Assembly: GCF_030323025.1 (NCBI RefSeq)
Contig: NZ_CP097329.1
Span: 3,458,001 to 3,522,000 of the forward strand
Direction: 5' to 3'
Origin: Pseudanabaena mucicola str. Chao 1806
GTDB lineage: Bacteria; Cyanobacteriota; Cyanobacteriia; Pseudanabaenales; Pseudanabaenaceae
Length of the DNA stretch: 64,000 nucleotides
This document shows positions 8,602 to 18,912 of this stretch, in pieces. The notes under the pieces were generated by a model. It saw only the letters and a list, made by a program, of their open reading frames with translations. It was not told the origin of the DNA and ran no database searches. The translations under genes and the position numbers were made by a program. Each line of letters begins with the position of its first letter. The stretch's first letter is position 1.

Positions 8602-9705
8602 TTAGCCTAAACGTTGCCTGAGCCAAAATTGCAAAGTGGGTAAAGCAATCCGATATCCATATTTCGCGCCGTAAACTAACCCCTTCTGTTCCAAACTATC
8701 GAGTGCTCCTTGGAGACTGCCTCCTCGCGAAAGCTGATGTTTTTGAATATATTCACGACTATGGGGACTAACTGTTGGATCGATCGCTAAGCTCTCTAGC
8801 ACCCTTACCTGTGTCGGCGGCAAGAGCATAATCAAAGATTCAAAGGTAGGGGCAAGGTCTTCAATGAGTACCAACATATTCTGATGCACATGGCATGGCT
8901 GAATCAGGAAATCTGCCTTATTTGGCGAGTCAACTTGGGTGAGGTAGTCCAGCCAAATTCGCCTGATTAAGGCGATCGCATCACTCAGATTGCCTTGAAT
9001 ATATTCAGTAAATAGCTGTAGTGAAGTAGTGCAGGGATCGAACCTTAATCCCTTTGCCTGCATCGTTGACCCTAGCCATTCACAAAGCTCATCCGTACTC
9101 ATCGGTGATAACTCCACCACATGAATGCTGAGCTTATGCATCCAAGGCTCAGGAACCGTGGCAATCAGCACATAACTCACACGACTTTGGAGTTGAATTT
9201 CCCGCCGCAAATATTCTTCCCATTCTCCTTTGCGATCCCATGAGCGAATATGGGTAAAGTTATGTAGCACGATCGCTACACGACAATCAAGCCACTCTGC
9301 CATCTGTTGCGGAATACTCAGTAAATTTTGAAACAAGTTCCAAATTCCTGATGCTGTCAACTTCCAAACCATCTTCGGTTTCACCTGTTCTTCAGTTTCA
9401 AAGGTCACAGGCTGTTCCTTCAGTAACTGTCTAATCATTAGCAATTCTTCGGGTAGGTTAAAGGCATGGAGTAAACCTTCGGCTAGCAATTTCAAAAAGC
9501 GATCGCCATCAGTTGCCCGTAAACAATCTAAAGTAATTACCCTTGCACCTACATTTTTTGCCGCCCACTTGACGAGAGTTCTGCGCCCACTACCTGCTAC
9601 ACCTGCAATCAGCAAATCACCATCTGACAGCAAAATTTCACTAACCTGCGATAATTCTGCCTGTCTGCCTACCAGTTTCTGAGGCAAAAAAGGATTGTTA
9701 CTCAT
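8602..9705 (-). CDS. AAA/STAND-like ATPase-fold protein with winged-helix tail
   Basis: 367 residues. It starts NPFLPQKLVGRQAELSQV and then has a P-loop-like GVAGSGRRT, where the normal Lys and Ser/Thr are both Arg, so nucleotide hydrolysis may be lost. A Walker B-like strand (CRVAIVLHNF) follows. The C-terminal 80 residues (VRVLESLAIDP, SLQGALDSLEQKGLV) look like a winged helix. This matches ORC/Cdc6- or STAND-type ATPases without their sensors. It lies 46 nt upstream of mutL on the same strand, so co-transcription is possible. Function unknown. Confidence 0.65.
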   Translation of the reverse strand: MSNNPFLPQKLVGRQAELSQVSEILLSDGDLLIAGVAGSGRRTLVKWAAKNVGARVITLDCLRATDGDRFLKLLAEGLLHAFNLPEELLMIRQLLKEQPVTFETEEQVKPKMVWKLTASGIWNLFQNLLSIPQQMAEWLDCRVAIVLHNFTHIRSWDRKGEWEEYLRREIQLQSRVSYVLIATVPEPWMHKLSIHVVELSPMSTDELCEWLGSTMQAKGLRFDPCTTSLQLFTEYIQGNLSDAIALIRRIWLDYLTQVDSPNKADFLIQPCHVHQNMLVLIEDLAPTFESLIMLLPPTQVRVLESLAIDPTVSPHSREYIQKHQLSRGGSLQGALDSLEQKGLVYGAKYGYRIALPTLQFWLRQRLG

Positions 9706-9778
9706 GGGCTAATTGTATAGCAGCTATGCACCATGAGATTAAGTAATAGCGCTTCGCGTCACCACTGAGTTATAGGCT

Positions 9779-9813
9779 AGGATTGTCTCCACGCCTAACA
9801 GGGAGACAATCCT
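9779..9813. terminator. Intergenic hairpin
   Basis: A 12-bp perfect stem (AGGATTGTCTCC and its complement) with an 11-nt loop lies between two divergent genes. It may be a repeat or regulatory hairpin. Nothing else is seen in 9706-9918. Confidence 0.4.
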
Positions 9814-9918
9814 GTAATTCTCTTATTTGAAAAAAGCCATATCACAATTCGTCAACATTTGAATCAGTCAGTACTATTTTTTAGTACTATGTTCATAGCC
9901 GTTTATCCATAAATATCT

Positions 9919-12717
9919 ATGGCAATAGAGACACCCGACCCTGCTTCTGGGGCTGTTCCTGCTTTTTGGCATACCCTTGGAGTTGATGAAGCAATTAATA
10001 AATTACAAAGTGATCCCGAAAAGGGGATCACTAGTCAAGAAGTTGCAGTCAGAATTAAGCGCTATGGCACGAATGAATTAATCGAAAAAGTTGGGCGATC
10101 ACCACTGCAAATTTTCATTGATCAGTTTACAAATATCATGTTACTGATGCTAATAGCAGTTGCCGTGGTCTCAGCTGTTCTTGATATTCAAGCCAAAGAC
10201 TTTCCGAAGGATGCTGTTGCCATTTCTTCGATTGTTGTGCTTAATGGCATTCTTGGCTATATGCAGGAAATGAATGCTGAGAAAGCACTCGCTGCTCTCA
10301 AGCGTCTTTCATCCCCCAAAGTCAGGGTCATTCGCAATGGTGAAATTCTAGAAATTAGCGGCAAAGAGCTAGTTCCAGGGGACATCATGTTACTGGAAGC
10401 AGGTGTCCAAATTGCGGCTGATGGAAGATTGCTTGAAGAACAAAATCTTCAAGTCCGTGAATCGGCTCTCACAGGTGAAGCAGAGGCTGTGAGTAAGCAA
10501 GCTAACCTGATTTTAGAAGCTGATGCAACTTTAGGCGATCGCCTAAACTGCGTCTATCAAGGAACCGAGGTAGTACAGGGACGTGCTAAAGTCTTAATCA
10601 CCAAGACAGGAATGCAGACTGAATTGGGTAAAATTGCAGCCCTTATTCAAGATGTAGAAACAGAAGACACCCCTCTACAGCAACGGATGTCTCAGTTGGG
10701 AAATGTCTTGGTTACCGGTTCTCTAATCTTAGTAGCCATAGTTGTTGTCATTGGGCTACTCAACAAAGGTAACTTTGGAGACCTACTCAAAACCTCTCTC
10801 AGTATGGCAGTGGCTGTCGTGCCTGAGGGATTGCCTGCGGTAGTTACAGTTACTCTTGCCCTAGGTACTCAACGAATGGTCAGAAGAAACGCCTTGATCC
10901 GCCGTCTTCCTGCTGTTGAGACACTTGGATCTGTTACCACTATTTGTTCTGATAAAACAGGAACGCTCACTCAAAATAAAATGGTTGTTCAGAGTATTCG
11001 GACAGGACAACATGCTCTTCAAGTATCAGGTAATGGCTATACTCCAACTGGTGATTTTAGCCAAATCACTAACTCAAATATCGACTTTCCCAGTACGCCA
11101 TTGGTAGTTAACGCGCTTCCAGAAGTACAACAGCTACTCATGGCTTGTGTTTTCTGTAACGATTCCATATTGCAGCAAAAGAATGGGGAATGGATTATTA
11201 TTGGCGATCCGACGGAGGGTGCATTATTAGTTCTAGCTAGCAAAGGAGGCTGTGACTATTCCGAATGGCAACATCGGATGCCCCGTGTCTTTGAAGTTCC
11301 TTTCTCTTCAGAACGGAAACGCATGAGTGTACTTGTCCAAGGAGAATATGGTGGTAATGTACTCTTTTGTAAAGGCTCACCTGAACTAACTCTAGAATGT
11401 TGTACCCAGATTCAAATTGGCGACCAAATTCATATGATCGCTGATCATCAAAGACAACAAATTATTGAGCAAAACAATGAACTGGCAAGCCATGGCTTAC
11501 GGGTACTTGGCTTTGCTTATCACAATTTCCCCGAACTACCTGAAGGGGGCATTACTGAAAAAGATGAAAGCAATCTCATCTGGGTTGGTTTAGTGGGAAT
11601 GCTCGACGCGCCACGTCCAGAAGTGCGGGAAGCGGTACATCGTTGTCGTGAGGCAGGTATCCGTCCTGTGATGATTACGGGTGATCATCAACTCACCGCC
11701 AAAGCGATCGCCGAAGATTTAGGCATTTCCCAAGCAGGCGAACGAGTACTCACAGGCAAAGAACTGGAGTATATGAGCCAATCTGACCTTGAGCATCAAG
11801 TTAATCAAGTCAGTGTCTATGCTCGCGTCTCTCCAGAGCATAAATTGCGTATTGTCCAAGCCTTGCAAAAGCAACATCATTTTGTGGCTATGACAGGAGA
11901 TGGGGTCAATGATGCCCCTGCACTCAAGCAAGCAGATATTGGCATCGCCATGGGAATTACTGGGACAGATGTTTCTAAAGAAGCCAGCGACATGATTCTC
12001 TTGGATGACAACTTTGCCACGATTGTCGCTGCTACTGAAGAAGGACGTGTTGTATACACGAATATTCGTCGCTTTATCAAGTATATTCTTGGTAGCAATA
12101 TTGGCGAAGTAATTACGATCGCGATCGCGCCAATATTAAATTTTTCAGTTCCTTTAATTCCTCTGCAAATTTTGTGGATGAATTTGGTAACTGATGGTTT
12201 ACCTGCTCTTGCACTTGCAGTTGAACCAGCCGAACCGAATGTCATGAAACGTCCACCTGTTGATCCCCGCGAAAACATTTTTGCCAGAGGCATGGGATTA
12301 TATATGGTGAGGATTGGAATTATCCTAGCAATTATTACCATTTCCCTGATGGTCTGGGCGCATGGTTATACCAACACCCATTTTGACAGCGTTTACTCAG
12401 CCAACCGATGGGAAACAATGGTATTTACAACCCTTTGTATTGCCCAAATGGGACATGCGATCGCCATTCGCTCCAATACCCAACTCACGATAGAGCTTAA
12501 TCCTAAGACTAATCCCTATGTATGGGGATCAGTGATTATGACTACAGTTTTGCAATTGGTACTAATTTATGTTGAGCCATTCCGTATTTTCTTTGGTACA
12601 TATCTCATCACATCGACCGAATTAGCAGTTTGCTTCGGTTTTAGTGCCCTCATGTTTGTTTGGATAGAATTGGAGAAATTAGCAGTTCGTTGGTGGCTGT
12701 GGCAACGTCAATCCTGA
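9919..12717 (+). CDS. Cation-transporting P2-type ATPase (PacL/SERCA-like)
   Basis: 932 residues. The aspartyl phosphorylation motif [12 protein letters not shown] lies near residue 345, [16 protein letters not shown] near 660 and the TGES-like TGEAEAVSK near 190. [15 protein letters not shown] in the fourth membrane helix is the calcium/sodium-type ion site. Cation_ATPase_N and a C-terminal six-helix domain are present. Closest in type to cyanobacterial PacL calcium pumps, though Na+ or K+ export cannot be excluded. It probably sits in the plasma membrane, pumping cations out using ATP. Confidence 0.9.
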   Translation: MAIETPDPASGAVPAFWHTLGVDEAINKLQSDPEKGITSQEVAVRIKRYGTNELIEKVGRSPLQIFIDQFTNIMLLMLIAVAVVSAVLDIQAKDFPKDAVAISSIVVLNGILGYMQEMNAEKALAALKRLSSPKVRVIRNGEILEISGKELVPGDIMLLEAGVQIAADGRLLEEQNLQVRESALTGEAEAVSKQANLILEADATLGDRLNCVYQGTEVVQGRAKVLITKTGMQTELGKIAALIQDVETEDTPLQQRMSQLGNVLVTGSLILVAIVVVIGLLNKGNFGDLLKTSLSMAVAVVPEGLPAVVTVTLALGTQRMVRRNALIRRLPAVETLGSVTTICSDKTGTLTQNKMVVQSIRTGQHALQVSGNGYTPTGDFSQITNSNIDFPSTPLVVNALPEVQQLLMACVFCNDSILQQKNGEWIIIGDPTEGALLVLASKGGCDYSEWQHRMPRVFEVPFSSERKRMSVLVQGEYGGNVLFCKGSPELTLECCTQIQIGDQIHMIADHQRQQIIEQNNELASHGLRVLGFAYHNFPELPEGGITEKDESNLIWVGLVGMLDAPRPEVREAVHRCREAGIRPVMITGDHQLTAKAIAEDLGISQAGERVLTGKELEYMSQSDLEHQVNQVSVYARVSPEHKLRIVQALQKQHHFVAMTGDGVNDAPALKQADIGIAMGITGTDVSKEASDMILLDDNFATIVAATEEGRVVYTNIRRFIKYILGSNIGEVITIAIAPILNFSVPLIPLQILWMNLVTDGLPALALAVEPAEPNVMKRPPVDPRENIFARGMGLYMVRIGIILAIITISLMVWAHGYTNTHFDSVYSANRWETMVFTTLCIAQMGHAIAIRSNTQLTIELNPKTNPYVWGSVIMTTVLQLVLIYVEPFRIFFGTYLITSTELAVCFGFSALMFVWIELEKLAVRWWLWQRQS

Positions 12718-12743
12718 CGACAATTCAGAGACTATTCAGAATA

Positions 12744-12757
12744 GTATGCTAGGCTAC
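12744..12757 (+). promoter_or_regulatory. NtcA-type binding site upstream of glnB
   Basis: The sequence is exactly GTA-N8-TAC. A TATTAA -10-like hexamer starts 23 nt after it, at 12781. This is the spacing of NtcA-activated promoters, which respond to nitrogen limitation and 2-oxoglutarate. Confidence 0.75.
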
Positions 12758-12786
12758 AAATTTGGATATCGATTCAAGTGTATTAA

Positions 12787-13152
<366 letters not shown>

Positions 13153-13170
13153 ATCTATGCTTGTACAAAT

Positions 13171-13195
13171 AGGGGTGGTGCTTAGCACCACCCCT
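13171..13195 (+). terminator. glnB terminator
   Basis: A 10-bp perfect stem (AGGGGTGGTG / CACCACCCCT) with a 5-nt loop lies 18 nt after the glnB stop. Confidence 0.7.
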
Positions 13196-13223
13196 ATTTA
13201 TGTGTACTTCGTTATATTTACAT

Positions 13224-13418
13224 TTAGGAAACCATTAAAATCGCTTCTAATATTTGGGCGATGACTGCACCCAAAATAGCTACTGTCAAATATTTGCCAG
13301 TCATTGGATTTTTACCGAGAGAATCATCTTTTTTGCAGCCTGTTAAGAACAGTGACCAAGCTTGAGTCGCATTAATAGATTGAAATTTATTAAAATTGCT
13401 TGTGAAGATTAAACGCAT
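13224..13418 (-). CDS. Small hydrophobic-tailed protein, hypothetical
   Basis: 64 residues with a hydrophobic C-terminal helix (YLTVAILGAVIAQILEAILM) and a polar N-terminal half. It fills an otherwise empty gap and is convergent with glnB. No family is recognised and it could be spurious. Confidence 0.35.
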   Translation of the reverse strand: MRLIFTSNFNKFQSINATQAWSLFLTGCKKDDSLGKNPMTGKYLTVAILGAVIAQILEAILMVS

Positions 13419-13533
13419 GGATATAACTTAACTCAACACAGAGCACTATGATTTGAGTATATCACGCAACTTGTAATAAAAGTTAATATAAAAATCGATA
13501 TGCATCTCACGTCATTTTTTCATGTATATGCGC

Positions 13534-14280
13534 TTACAAGCCTGCGTACCATTCATAGCCTAAATCTTCCCAATAACCTCGTCTTTCACCTAGCTCGATC
13601 GTAATTTGGATTCGCGTTACCCATTTACTGAGCTTATAGCCAAGTTTGATTGGTGAAGCAAGTCGTAAAGGTGCACCATTTTCTGGTTCTAGAGGCTGTC
13701 CATTTTTTTGATATGCCATCAAGGTTTGAGGATGTAGCACTGAGTCAAGATCCCAACTTTCGTAGTAGCCATCTGCCGAATAGAAATAGACATATTTAGA
13801 TTGAGGTAATGGCTTAGCGATCGCTAAGAGATCTCGCAACCTTACGCCCCCCCACTGCACGATCGCAGCCCATCCTTCGACACACACATGTCGTATCACC
13901 ATTGATGTAAATGGCAATTTCTGCAAGTCTTTCAGGCTAAGGCTCAGAGGATTATTGACTTGTCCATCAACAATTAGACGATAGGCATCAGTATTAATCG
14001 TTGGGATACCCCGAAAGCTGTTAACAATTAATTTATCTGGCTCGATCGCTGTAATCGGAAACTCTGGTATTAGCTGCTGTGGCTGAAAAATTAATGACTC
14101 AACTTGTTGATTAATTGGCTCTGATATTCTGCCTACAATACCTTCGGCGAGGCTACCAAATCCAATTGTGAGTAAACCTGCACCTGCCAAAGTTAAAAAA
14201 TGCCGACGTGGGACAATATCAGTACTATCATCAATCTCTAATTCTGTGTTTGGGGATTTTGGTTCAGATTCTTGTGACAT
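13534..14280 (-). CDS. Molybdopterin-dependent oxidoreductase (sulfite oxidase fold, MsrP-like)
   Basis: 248 residues. After a polar start comes a Tat-like signal (RRHFLTLAGAGLLTIGFG), then the oxidoreductase molybdopterin domain. RHVCVEGWAAIVQWGGVRL contains the Cys expected to ligand molybdenum, and ENGAPLRLASPIKLGYK and the terminal YWEDLGYEWYAGL fit the family. It is probably exported folded to the periplasm or lumen side. The next gene downstream is upstream-coupled in the same direction: the cytochrome b561-like gene (14344-14943) precedes it by 63 nt, so the pair likely forms a membrane heme/Mo-enzyme complex. The substrate is unknown. Confidence 0.85.
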   Translation of the reverse strand: MSQESEPKSPNTELEIDDSTDIVPRRHFLTLAGAGLLTIGFGSLAEGIVGRISEPINQQVESLIFQPQQLIPEFPITAIEPDKLIVNSFRGIPTINTDAYRLIVDGQVNNPLSLSLKDLQKLPFTSMVIRHVCVEGWAAIVQWGGVRLRDLLAIAKPLPQSKYVYFYSADGYYESWDLDSVLHPQTLMAYQKNGQPLEPENGAPLRLASPIKLGYKLSKWVTRIQITIELGERRGYWEDLGYEWYAGL

Positions 14281-14343
14281 ACTCTAAATATATCAGTAGC
14301 CAGCAATTCTAAGGATGTTTCCGCGCAAAGCGCAACAATTTTC

Positions 14344-14943
14344 CTATTGGTTTAAGTTATTCCTCCAAAACATGGAATCTAATAAGCGATCGCCACCAAC
14401 CTTTCGCCCCAATTGTGAATGCAGGAATCCTAAAATTAATGTGCTAGGCACTGACATAAAGTGCGTAATTCGCAAAGCGTCCCATCCACCAAGACTATCA
14501 GAAATCCAATAAAACTGAGCAGGCTTATACATACCCACACCCGTAAAAATCGACAGCAATAAAATGGGGATTATTAAGGTATAGACCACGCGATGCCAAG
14601 CATAGTTTTTGCGTTTGACATTTTGACTAACCAGTAGTGCTTTGACATCTTTGCTACTGGCATAGCGATGTTGCCAACGTCGCGTCAGCAAAACATAAAT
14701 GCCGTACCACAATAAATTCAGCGAAAAGATCCACATCATCGCAAAATGCCAATGCCTCCCCCCTGCTAGCCATCCTCCTAAGCCAAAAATCGGTGGCATA
14801 TGCAGACCACTGCGCCCTCCAAAGACTGGATTGGCATTGTAAATCTGTAAACCGCTAGTCATCATCAGAAACAAACTTACTAAACTAACCCAATGAAAAA
14901 CTCTAGCAGGTAAAGCTTGCTTGGGCATCACAGGCGATCGCAT
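14344..14943 (-). CDS. Cytochrome b561-type membrane subunit
   Basis: 199 residues with four hydrophobic segments and histidines suited to heme b ligation (ARVFHWVSLVSLFLM, GRHWHFAMMWIF, HRVVYTLIIPILL, RITHFMSVPSTLILG). This fits the thiosulfate-reductase/formate-dehydrogenase-like cytochrome b family. It lies just upstream of the molybdopterin oxidoreductase on the same strand and is the natural electron-transfer partner for it. Confidence 0.82.
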   Translation of the reverse strand: MRSPVMPKQALPARVFHWVSLVSLFLMMTSGLQIYNANPVFGGRSGLHMPPIFGLGGWLAGGRHWHFAMMWIFSLNLLWYGIYVLLTRRWQHRYASSKDVKALLVSQNVKRKNYAWHRVVYTLIIPILLLSIFTGVGMYKPAQFYWISDSLGGWDALRITHFMSVPSTLILGFLHSQLGRKVGGDRLLDSMFWRNNLNQ

Positions 14944-14990
14944 AGTTATTCCTTGCTACTTTAAATAAAATCGTATAACTTTATAAAACA

Positions 14991-15019
14991 TGAAGAAGGG
15001 CGCTAAGCGCCCTTCTTCA
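14991..15019. terminator. Hairpin terminator
   Basis: A 13-bp perfect stem (TGAAGAAGGGCGC / GCGCCCTTCTTCA) with a TAA loop, placed downstream of the lipoprotein gene. Confidence 0.7.
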
Positions 15020-15045
15020 TTTATTGAAATTAAATGAACTAAAAA

Positions 15046-15444
15046 CTATTGAGGCTTTTTGGTAGCATCAGCAGGCTTAGCGTCGGTCTTAGTAGCGTCA
15101 TCAGCAGGCTTAGCATCAGTCTTGGTAGCGTCAGCAGGCTTAGCATCAGTCTTGGTAGCATCAGACTTATCCTTATCAGCAGCAGGCTTAGCATCCTTTG
15201 CATCAGTCTTAGTAGCATCAGCAGGCTTAGCATCCTTTGCATCAGTCTTAGTAGCATCAGCAGGCTTAGCATCCTTTGCCTTGTCCTTAGTAGCATCTGC
15301 AGCAGGAGTTGTAGCTGCTGGCTTTGCAGTAGGAGCAGAAGTAGCTGCTGGGGTAGAAGTAGGAGCAGGAGTTTCTTGTGCACAAGAAACTAGACTAGCA
15401 GATAAGCCAAGGCTTGCAACGATCAAAAGAGCTTTCAAATTCAT
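15046..15444 (-). CDS. Lipoprotein with Ala/Asp/Lys/Thr repeats
   Basis: 132 residues. It has a clear lipoprotein signal (hydrophobic core, then LVSC) and a mature part made almost only of Ala, Asp, Lys, Thr and Pro. The mature part is built of tandem DAKPADATKTDA-type units (about five copies). Such sequence is disordered, and copy number may vary by slippage. It is probably a surface or periplasmic spacer protein. Several open frames on both strands here are by-products of the repeat. Confidence 0.75.
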   Translation of the reverse strand: MNLKALLIVASLGLSASLVSCAQETPAPTSTPAATSAPTAKPAATTPAADATKDKAKDAKPADATKTDAKDAKPADATKTDAKDAKPAADKDKSDATKTDAKPADATKTDAKPADDATKTDAKPADATKKPQ

Positions 15445-15653
15445 AGTCGTAATTTTTTCTGTTTAGTGATTAATCTTACTAGTGTTGAATGTTAGTAACT
15501 ATATGCAGTTTTTGTTGAGGAGCCTGCGTATAATTACTCACGACATTATTCTATGTTAAATAATTGTTAATTAACAGCTTAATTTTTGTAAATTTGTAAT
15601 CTGTATAGCTGTATTAAGTCGTAAATCATGTAGATGCCTTATGGGATAAGGGA

Positions 15654-16820
15654 ATGTTTAAAAATCAGGTTATAAGAATTATTGAACTGATCGGTCAGGG
15701 TTATCGCCTATCCGAGCTGGATGATAATTTACTCAGGCAAGATTTGCTAGAAACCAATAAGCATTTACAAGCTATAGATAACAATGCTTTAAGCGACTTA
15801 GGAACACACGAAATTGACGCTATTATTAGACAAAGATCGCATCTGTTGCAGTTGGCTTACCCAGAAATATCACAAGTCATTGTTAAGCAAAATATTCAGC
15901 TAGATCATCCCTCGGATATATTTACTCTTTTGTGGTACTACTGGATTCCTCTGGCTCGCAAACTTGCCCATCAGCAACAAAAACTAGGTAGACCCTTGAT
16001 TCAAGGTTTACTGGGAGGTCAGGGGGCAGGCAAAACCACCTTAGGGCTGGTTTTAAATATTCTGTTAAAGCATCTCGGCAAAACTTTTTTGAGCATTTCC
16101 CTTGACGATTTCTATAAAACCTATACTGATCGCCAAAAATTACGAGAGCGTCGTCCCGTTCTCATTTGGCGCGGTCCTCCCAGTACCCATGATGTGGATC
16201 TGGGTATTCAGGTTTTGCAGCAATTGCGCGATCGCTATTCAGATCAGCCTCAACCAACTGCCATCCCACGTTTTGATAAGTCTTTGCACAATGGTGCAGG
16301 CGATCGCATTGGTACTGAAATTTCCCATGGCGCAGATATTGTTGTGTTTGAAGGCTGGTTTGTGGGTATGCGTCCCCTGCCAATTTCCGCATTTCGACAC
16401 TTTATTCCACCTATTTTGTCGGAAAGCGATCTCGAATTTGCCCTTGAATGCAATGCCAACCTGTATAACTACCTGCCCCTCTGGGATTATCTCGATAGCT
16501 TAATTGTACTGATCCCTGAAAACTACCAATACAGCTTGCAATGGCGACTTGAAGCTGAGCATAAGTTAATTGCCTCTGGAAAAACAGGCATGAGCGATCA
16601 TGAAATCACCCAATTTGTCGAATATTTCTGGAAAGCGCTACATCCTGAACTGTTTTTGCCCCGCATGCTTGGACACTACAATATCAATGAGCGCCTTTTA
16701 GGTGAGCCAATAAGTCCAATAGGTCAGATAAATGGAGATCACATAGGAGCCGATCCACCCGTTGATTTAGTGATCGAAATATCGCGATCTCGTCTTCCAC
16801 AACGCATTTATCGACCCTAA
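15654..16820 (+). CDS. D-glycerate 3-kinase (plant/cyanobacterial GLYK type)
   Basis: 388 residues. The P-loop GLLGGQGAGKTT lies near residue 125, followed by SISLDDFYKT, RGPPSTHDVDLG, IPRFDKSLHNGAGDR and FEGWFVGMRP, which are GLYK landmarks. It returns glycerate to 3-phosphoglycerate at the end of photorespiration. The N-terminal 100 residues are a helical extension typical of the family. Its start follows a long AT-rich gap with no other gene. Confidence 0.88.
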   Translation: MFKNQVIRIIELIGQGYRLSELDDNLLRQDLLETNKHLQAIDNNALSDLGTHEIDAIIRQRSHLLQLAYPEISQVIVKQNIQLDHPSDIFTLLWYYWIPLARKLAHQQQKLGRPLIQGLLGGQGAGKTTLGLVLNILLKHLGKTFLSISLDDFYKTYTDRQKLRERRPVLIWRGPPSTHDVDLGIQVLQQLRDRYSDQPQPTAIPRFDKSLHNGAGDRIGTEISHGADIVVFEGWFVGMRPLPISAFRHFIPPILSESDLEFALECNANLYNYLPLWDYLDSLIVLIPENYQYSLQWRLEAEHKLIASGKTGMSDHEITQFVEYFWKALHPELFLPRMLGHYNINERLLGEPISPIGQINGDHIGADPPVDLVIEISRSRLPQRIYRP

Positions 16821-17083
16821 ATACAATTAAATACAGTATTGATGTATCGCAAATTGGAATTTTGCTGATTTTTAATATGTCGATCAAGCAATCAATCGGA
16901 AGGAATAGTTTATTATTGTGTTACGAATAAAATAACCAAACTGAATTCACCTTCCTGATCAAGGTAATTGCTTAATTTACTTTTAAGTATTTGAGTAAAC
17001 GCCTAAGTCATGATCAATTATCATAAATTAAAATTAAGAATCGTTAAGATCTTATTCACTACATAGATTAAGGAACATTTGCA
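16821..17083 (+). promoter_or_regulatory. psbB upstream region
   Basis: AT-rich, 263 bp, no gene. It must contain the psbB promoter. I can point only to a TAAGGAAC ribosome-binding stretch just before the psbB ATG, not to a certain -10/-35 pair. Confidence 0.4.
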
Positions 17084-18613
17084 ATGGGATTACCCTGGTA
17101 TCGAGTGCATACAGTTCTCCTGAACGATCCAGGAAGACTGATTGCCACGCACCTGATGCACACTGCTCTTGTAGCAGGGTGGGCAGGCTCGATGGCACTT
17201 TACGAGCTAGCAATTTTTGACCCCAGTGACCCCGTCCTCAACCCCATGTGGCGGCAAGGCTTGTTCGTTATGCCATTCATGACCCGTATTGGCATTACCA
17301 ATTCTTGGGGCGGATGGACAATCACAGGTGGCTCAACGGCTGACCCCGGCTTCTGGTCTTTTGAAGGTGTTGCACTTGCACACATCGTCCTCTCTGGTTT
17401 ACTCTTCCTAGCTGCTATTTGGCATTGGGTAAACTGGGATCTTGAACTATTCAGAGATCCTCGCACAGGTGAGCCTGCTTTGGACTTACCTAAAATGTTC
17501 GGTATTCACCTCTTCTTGTCTGGTTTACTCTGCTTTGGCTTTGGTGCATTTCACGTAACTGGGCTATTTGGTCCTGGGATCTGGGTATCCGATGCCTATG
17601 GATTGAATGGTCACGTAGCTCCCGTTGCTCCTGAATGGGGACCCAATGGTTTTAATCCATTCAATGCTGGTGGTATTGCTGCTCACCACATTGCCGCAGG
17701 TATCGTGGGCATTATTGCAGGTCTATTTCACTTGACCGTACGTCCCCCCGAACGTCTCTATAAAGCACTGCGTATGGGCAACATCGAAACCGTACTCTCT
17801 AGCAGCATTGCGGCTGTATTCTTTGCCGCCTTCGTTGTCGCTGGAACCATGTGGTATGGCTGTGCCGCTACCCCGATCGAGTTATTTGGACCAACCCGCT
17901 ATCAGTGGGATACTAACTCCTTCCAACAAGAAATCTCGCGGCGTGTTCAATCTGGCATTAACTCTGGCTTGAGTGTTGAACAAGCTTGGTCAACGATCCC
18001 TGATAAACTTGCTTTCTATGACTACGTTGGTAACAGCCCAGCTAAGGGTGGTTTGTTCCGCGTCGGTCCAATGAACAATGGTGATGGTATTGCCCAAAGC
18101 TGGCAAGGACACCCAATTTTCAAAGACAAAGAAGGTCGTGAACTTACTGTTCGTCGCTTGCCTAACTTCTTTGAAACTTTCCCTGTAGTTCTTCAAGACC
18201 AAGATGGTGTTGTTAGAGCTGATATCCCTTTCCGTCGTGCTGAATCTAAGTACAGCGTTGAGCAAACTGGCGTAACCGTCTCATTTGTTGGCGGTCAGTT
18301 AAATGGCAAAACCTTCACCGATGCGCCAAGCGTTAAGAAGTATGCTCGTCAAGCTCAGCTAGGCGAAATCTTTGAATTCGATCAAGAAAAGAATAATTCT
18401 GACGGTGTATTCCGTACTAGCCCTCGTGGTTGGTTCACCTTTGGACATGCAGTATTTGCATTGTTCTTCTTCTTTGGTCACATTTGGCACGGTGCTCGTA
18501 CCTTGTTCCGCGATGTGTTTGCTGGTGTTGACCCAGAACTCAGCGAAGAGCAAGTTGAGTGGGGCGCATTCCAAAAAGTTGGCGACAAATCTACTCGTGT
18601 TAAAGGGGCATAA
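17084..18613 (+). CDS. psbB: Photosystem II CP47 chlorophyll-binding protein
   Basis: 509 residues, full length. It begins [19 protein letters not shown] and has six membrane helices with paired chlorophyll-ligating histidines ([65 protein letters not shown]). The large lumenal loop lies between helices 5 and 6. CP47 is an inner antenna of photosystem II in the thylakoid membrane. psbT follows 6 nt after the stop, the usual cyanobacterial arrangement. Confidence 0.98.
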   Translation: MGLPWYRVHTVLLNDPGRLIATHLMHTALVAGWAGSMALYELAIFDPSDPVLNPMWRQGLFVMPFMTRIGITNSWGGWTITGGSTADPGFWSFEGVALAHIVLSGLLFLAAIWHWVNWDLELFRDPRTGEPALDLPKMFGIHLFLSGLLCFGFGAFHVTGLFGPGIWVSDAYGLNGHVAPVAPEWGPNGFNPFNAGGIAAHHIAAGIVGIIAGLFHLTVRPPERLYKALRMGNIETVLSSSIAAVFFAAFVVAGTMWYGCAATPIELFGPTRYQWDTNSFQQEISRRVQSGINSGLSVEQAWSTIPDKLAFYDYVGNSPAKGGLFRVGPMNNGDGIAQSWQGHPIFKDKEGRELTVRRLPNFFETFPVVLQDQDGVVRADIPFRRAESKYSVEQTGVTVSFVGGQLNGKTFTDAPSVKKYARQAQLGEIFEFDQEKNNSDGVFRTSPRGWFTFGHAVFALFFFFGHIWHGARTLFRDVFAGVDPELSEEQVEWGAFQKVGDKSTRVKGA

Positions 18614-18619
18614 GATCCA

Positions 18620-18727
18620 ATGGAAGCACTAACCTATACTTTTATTTTCGCTTGTTTGATTGGATTATTCTTCTTTGCAATCTTTTTCCGTGAACCTCCA
18701 AAGGTTATCACCAAAGACAAGAAGTAA
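18620..18727 (+). CDS. psbT: Photosystem II subunit T
   Basis: 35 residues. One membrane helix ([19 protein letters not shown]) is followed by the family signature REPP and a short basic tail slightly longer than usual. It sits 6 nt after psbB and shares its transcript. PsbT lies at the PSII dimer interface and helps assembly and repair. It is too short for many gene callers. Confidence 0.95.
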   Translation: MEALTYTFIFACLIGLFFFAIFFREPPKVITKDKK

Positions 18728-18729
18728 AT

Positions 18730-18756
18730 AAAAAAGCCCGCCTAGGCGGGCTTTTT
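18730..18756 (+). terminator. psbB-psbT terminator
   Basis: A-run, then GCCCGCC-TA-GGCGGGC, then a T6 run, directly after psbT. A textbook rho-independent terminator. Confidence 0.9.
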
Positions 18757-18865
18757 TATTGCTGATAGTTTTTTTTTGATAGATATTGTGATCGCAAGTT
18801 ATACCAATTCGCGAAAGTGTGGCAACACTTTTGTGAATTAAAAAGCAAACCCAGTAAAGGTTTTA

Positions 18866-18898
18866 AAAACTAAAAATGGCGGAGCCATTTTTAGTTTT
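18866..18898. terminator. Hairpin terminator of the Mrr-like gene
   Basis: A 15-bp perfect stem (AAAACTAAAAATGGC and its complement) with a GGA loop lies just past the stop of the minus-strand nuclease gene. Confidence 0.65.
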
Positions 18899-18912
18899 GG
18901 TATTATGAAAAA

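Noticed and set aside
15049-15466. Several long frames on both strands over the lipoprotein gene
   Set aside because: They arise from the repetitive DNA. Only the minus-strand frame with a lipoprotein signal makes a plausible protein.
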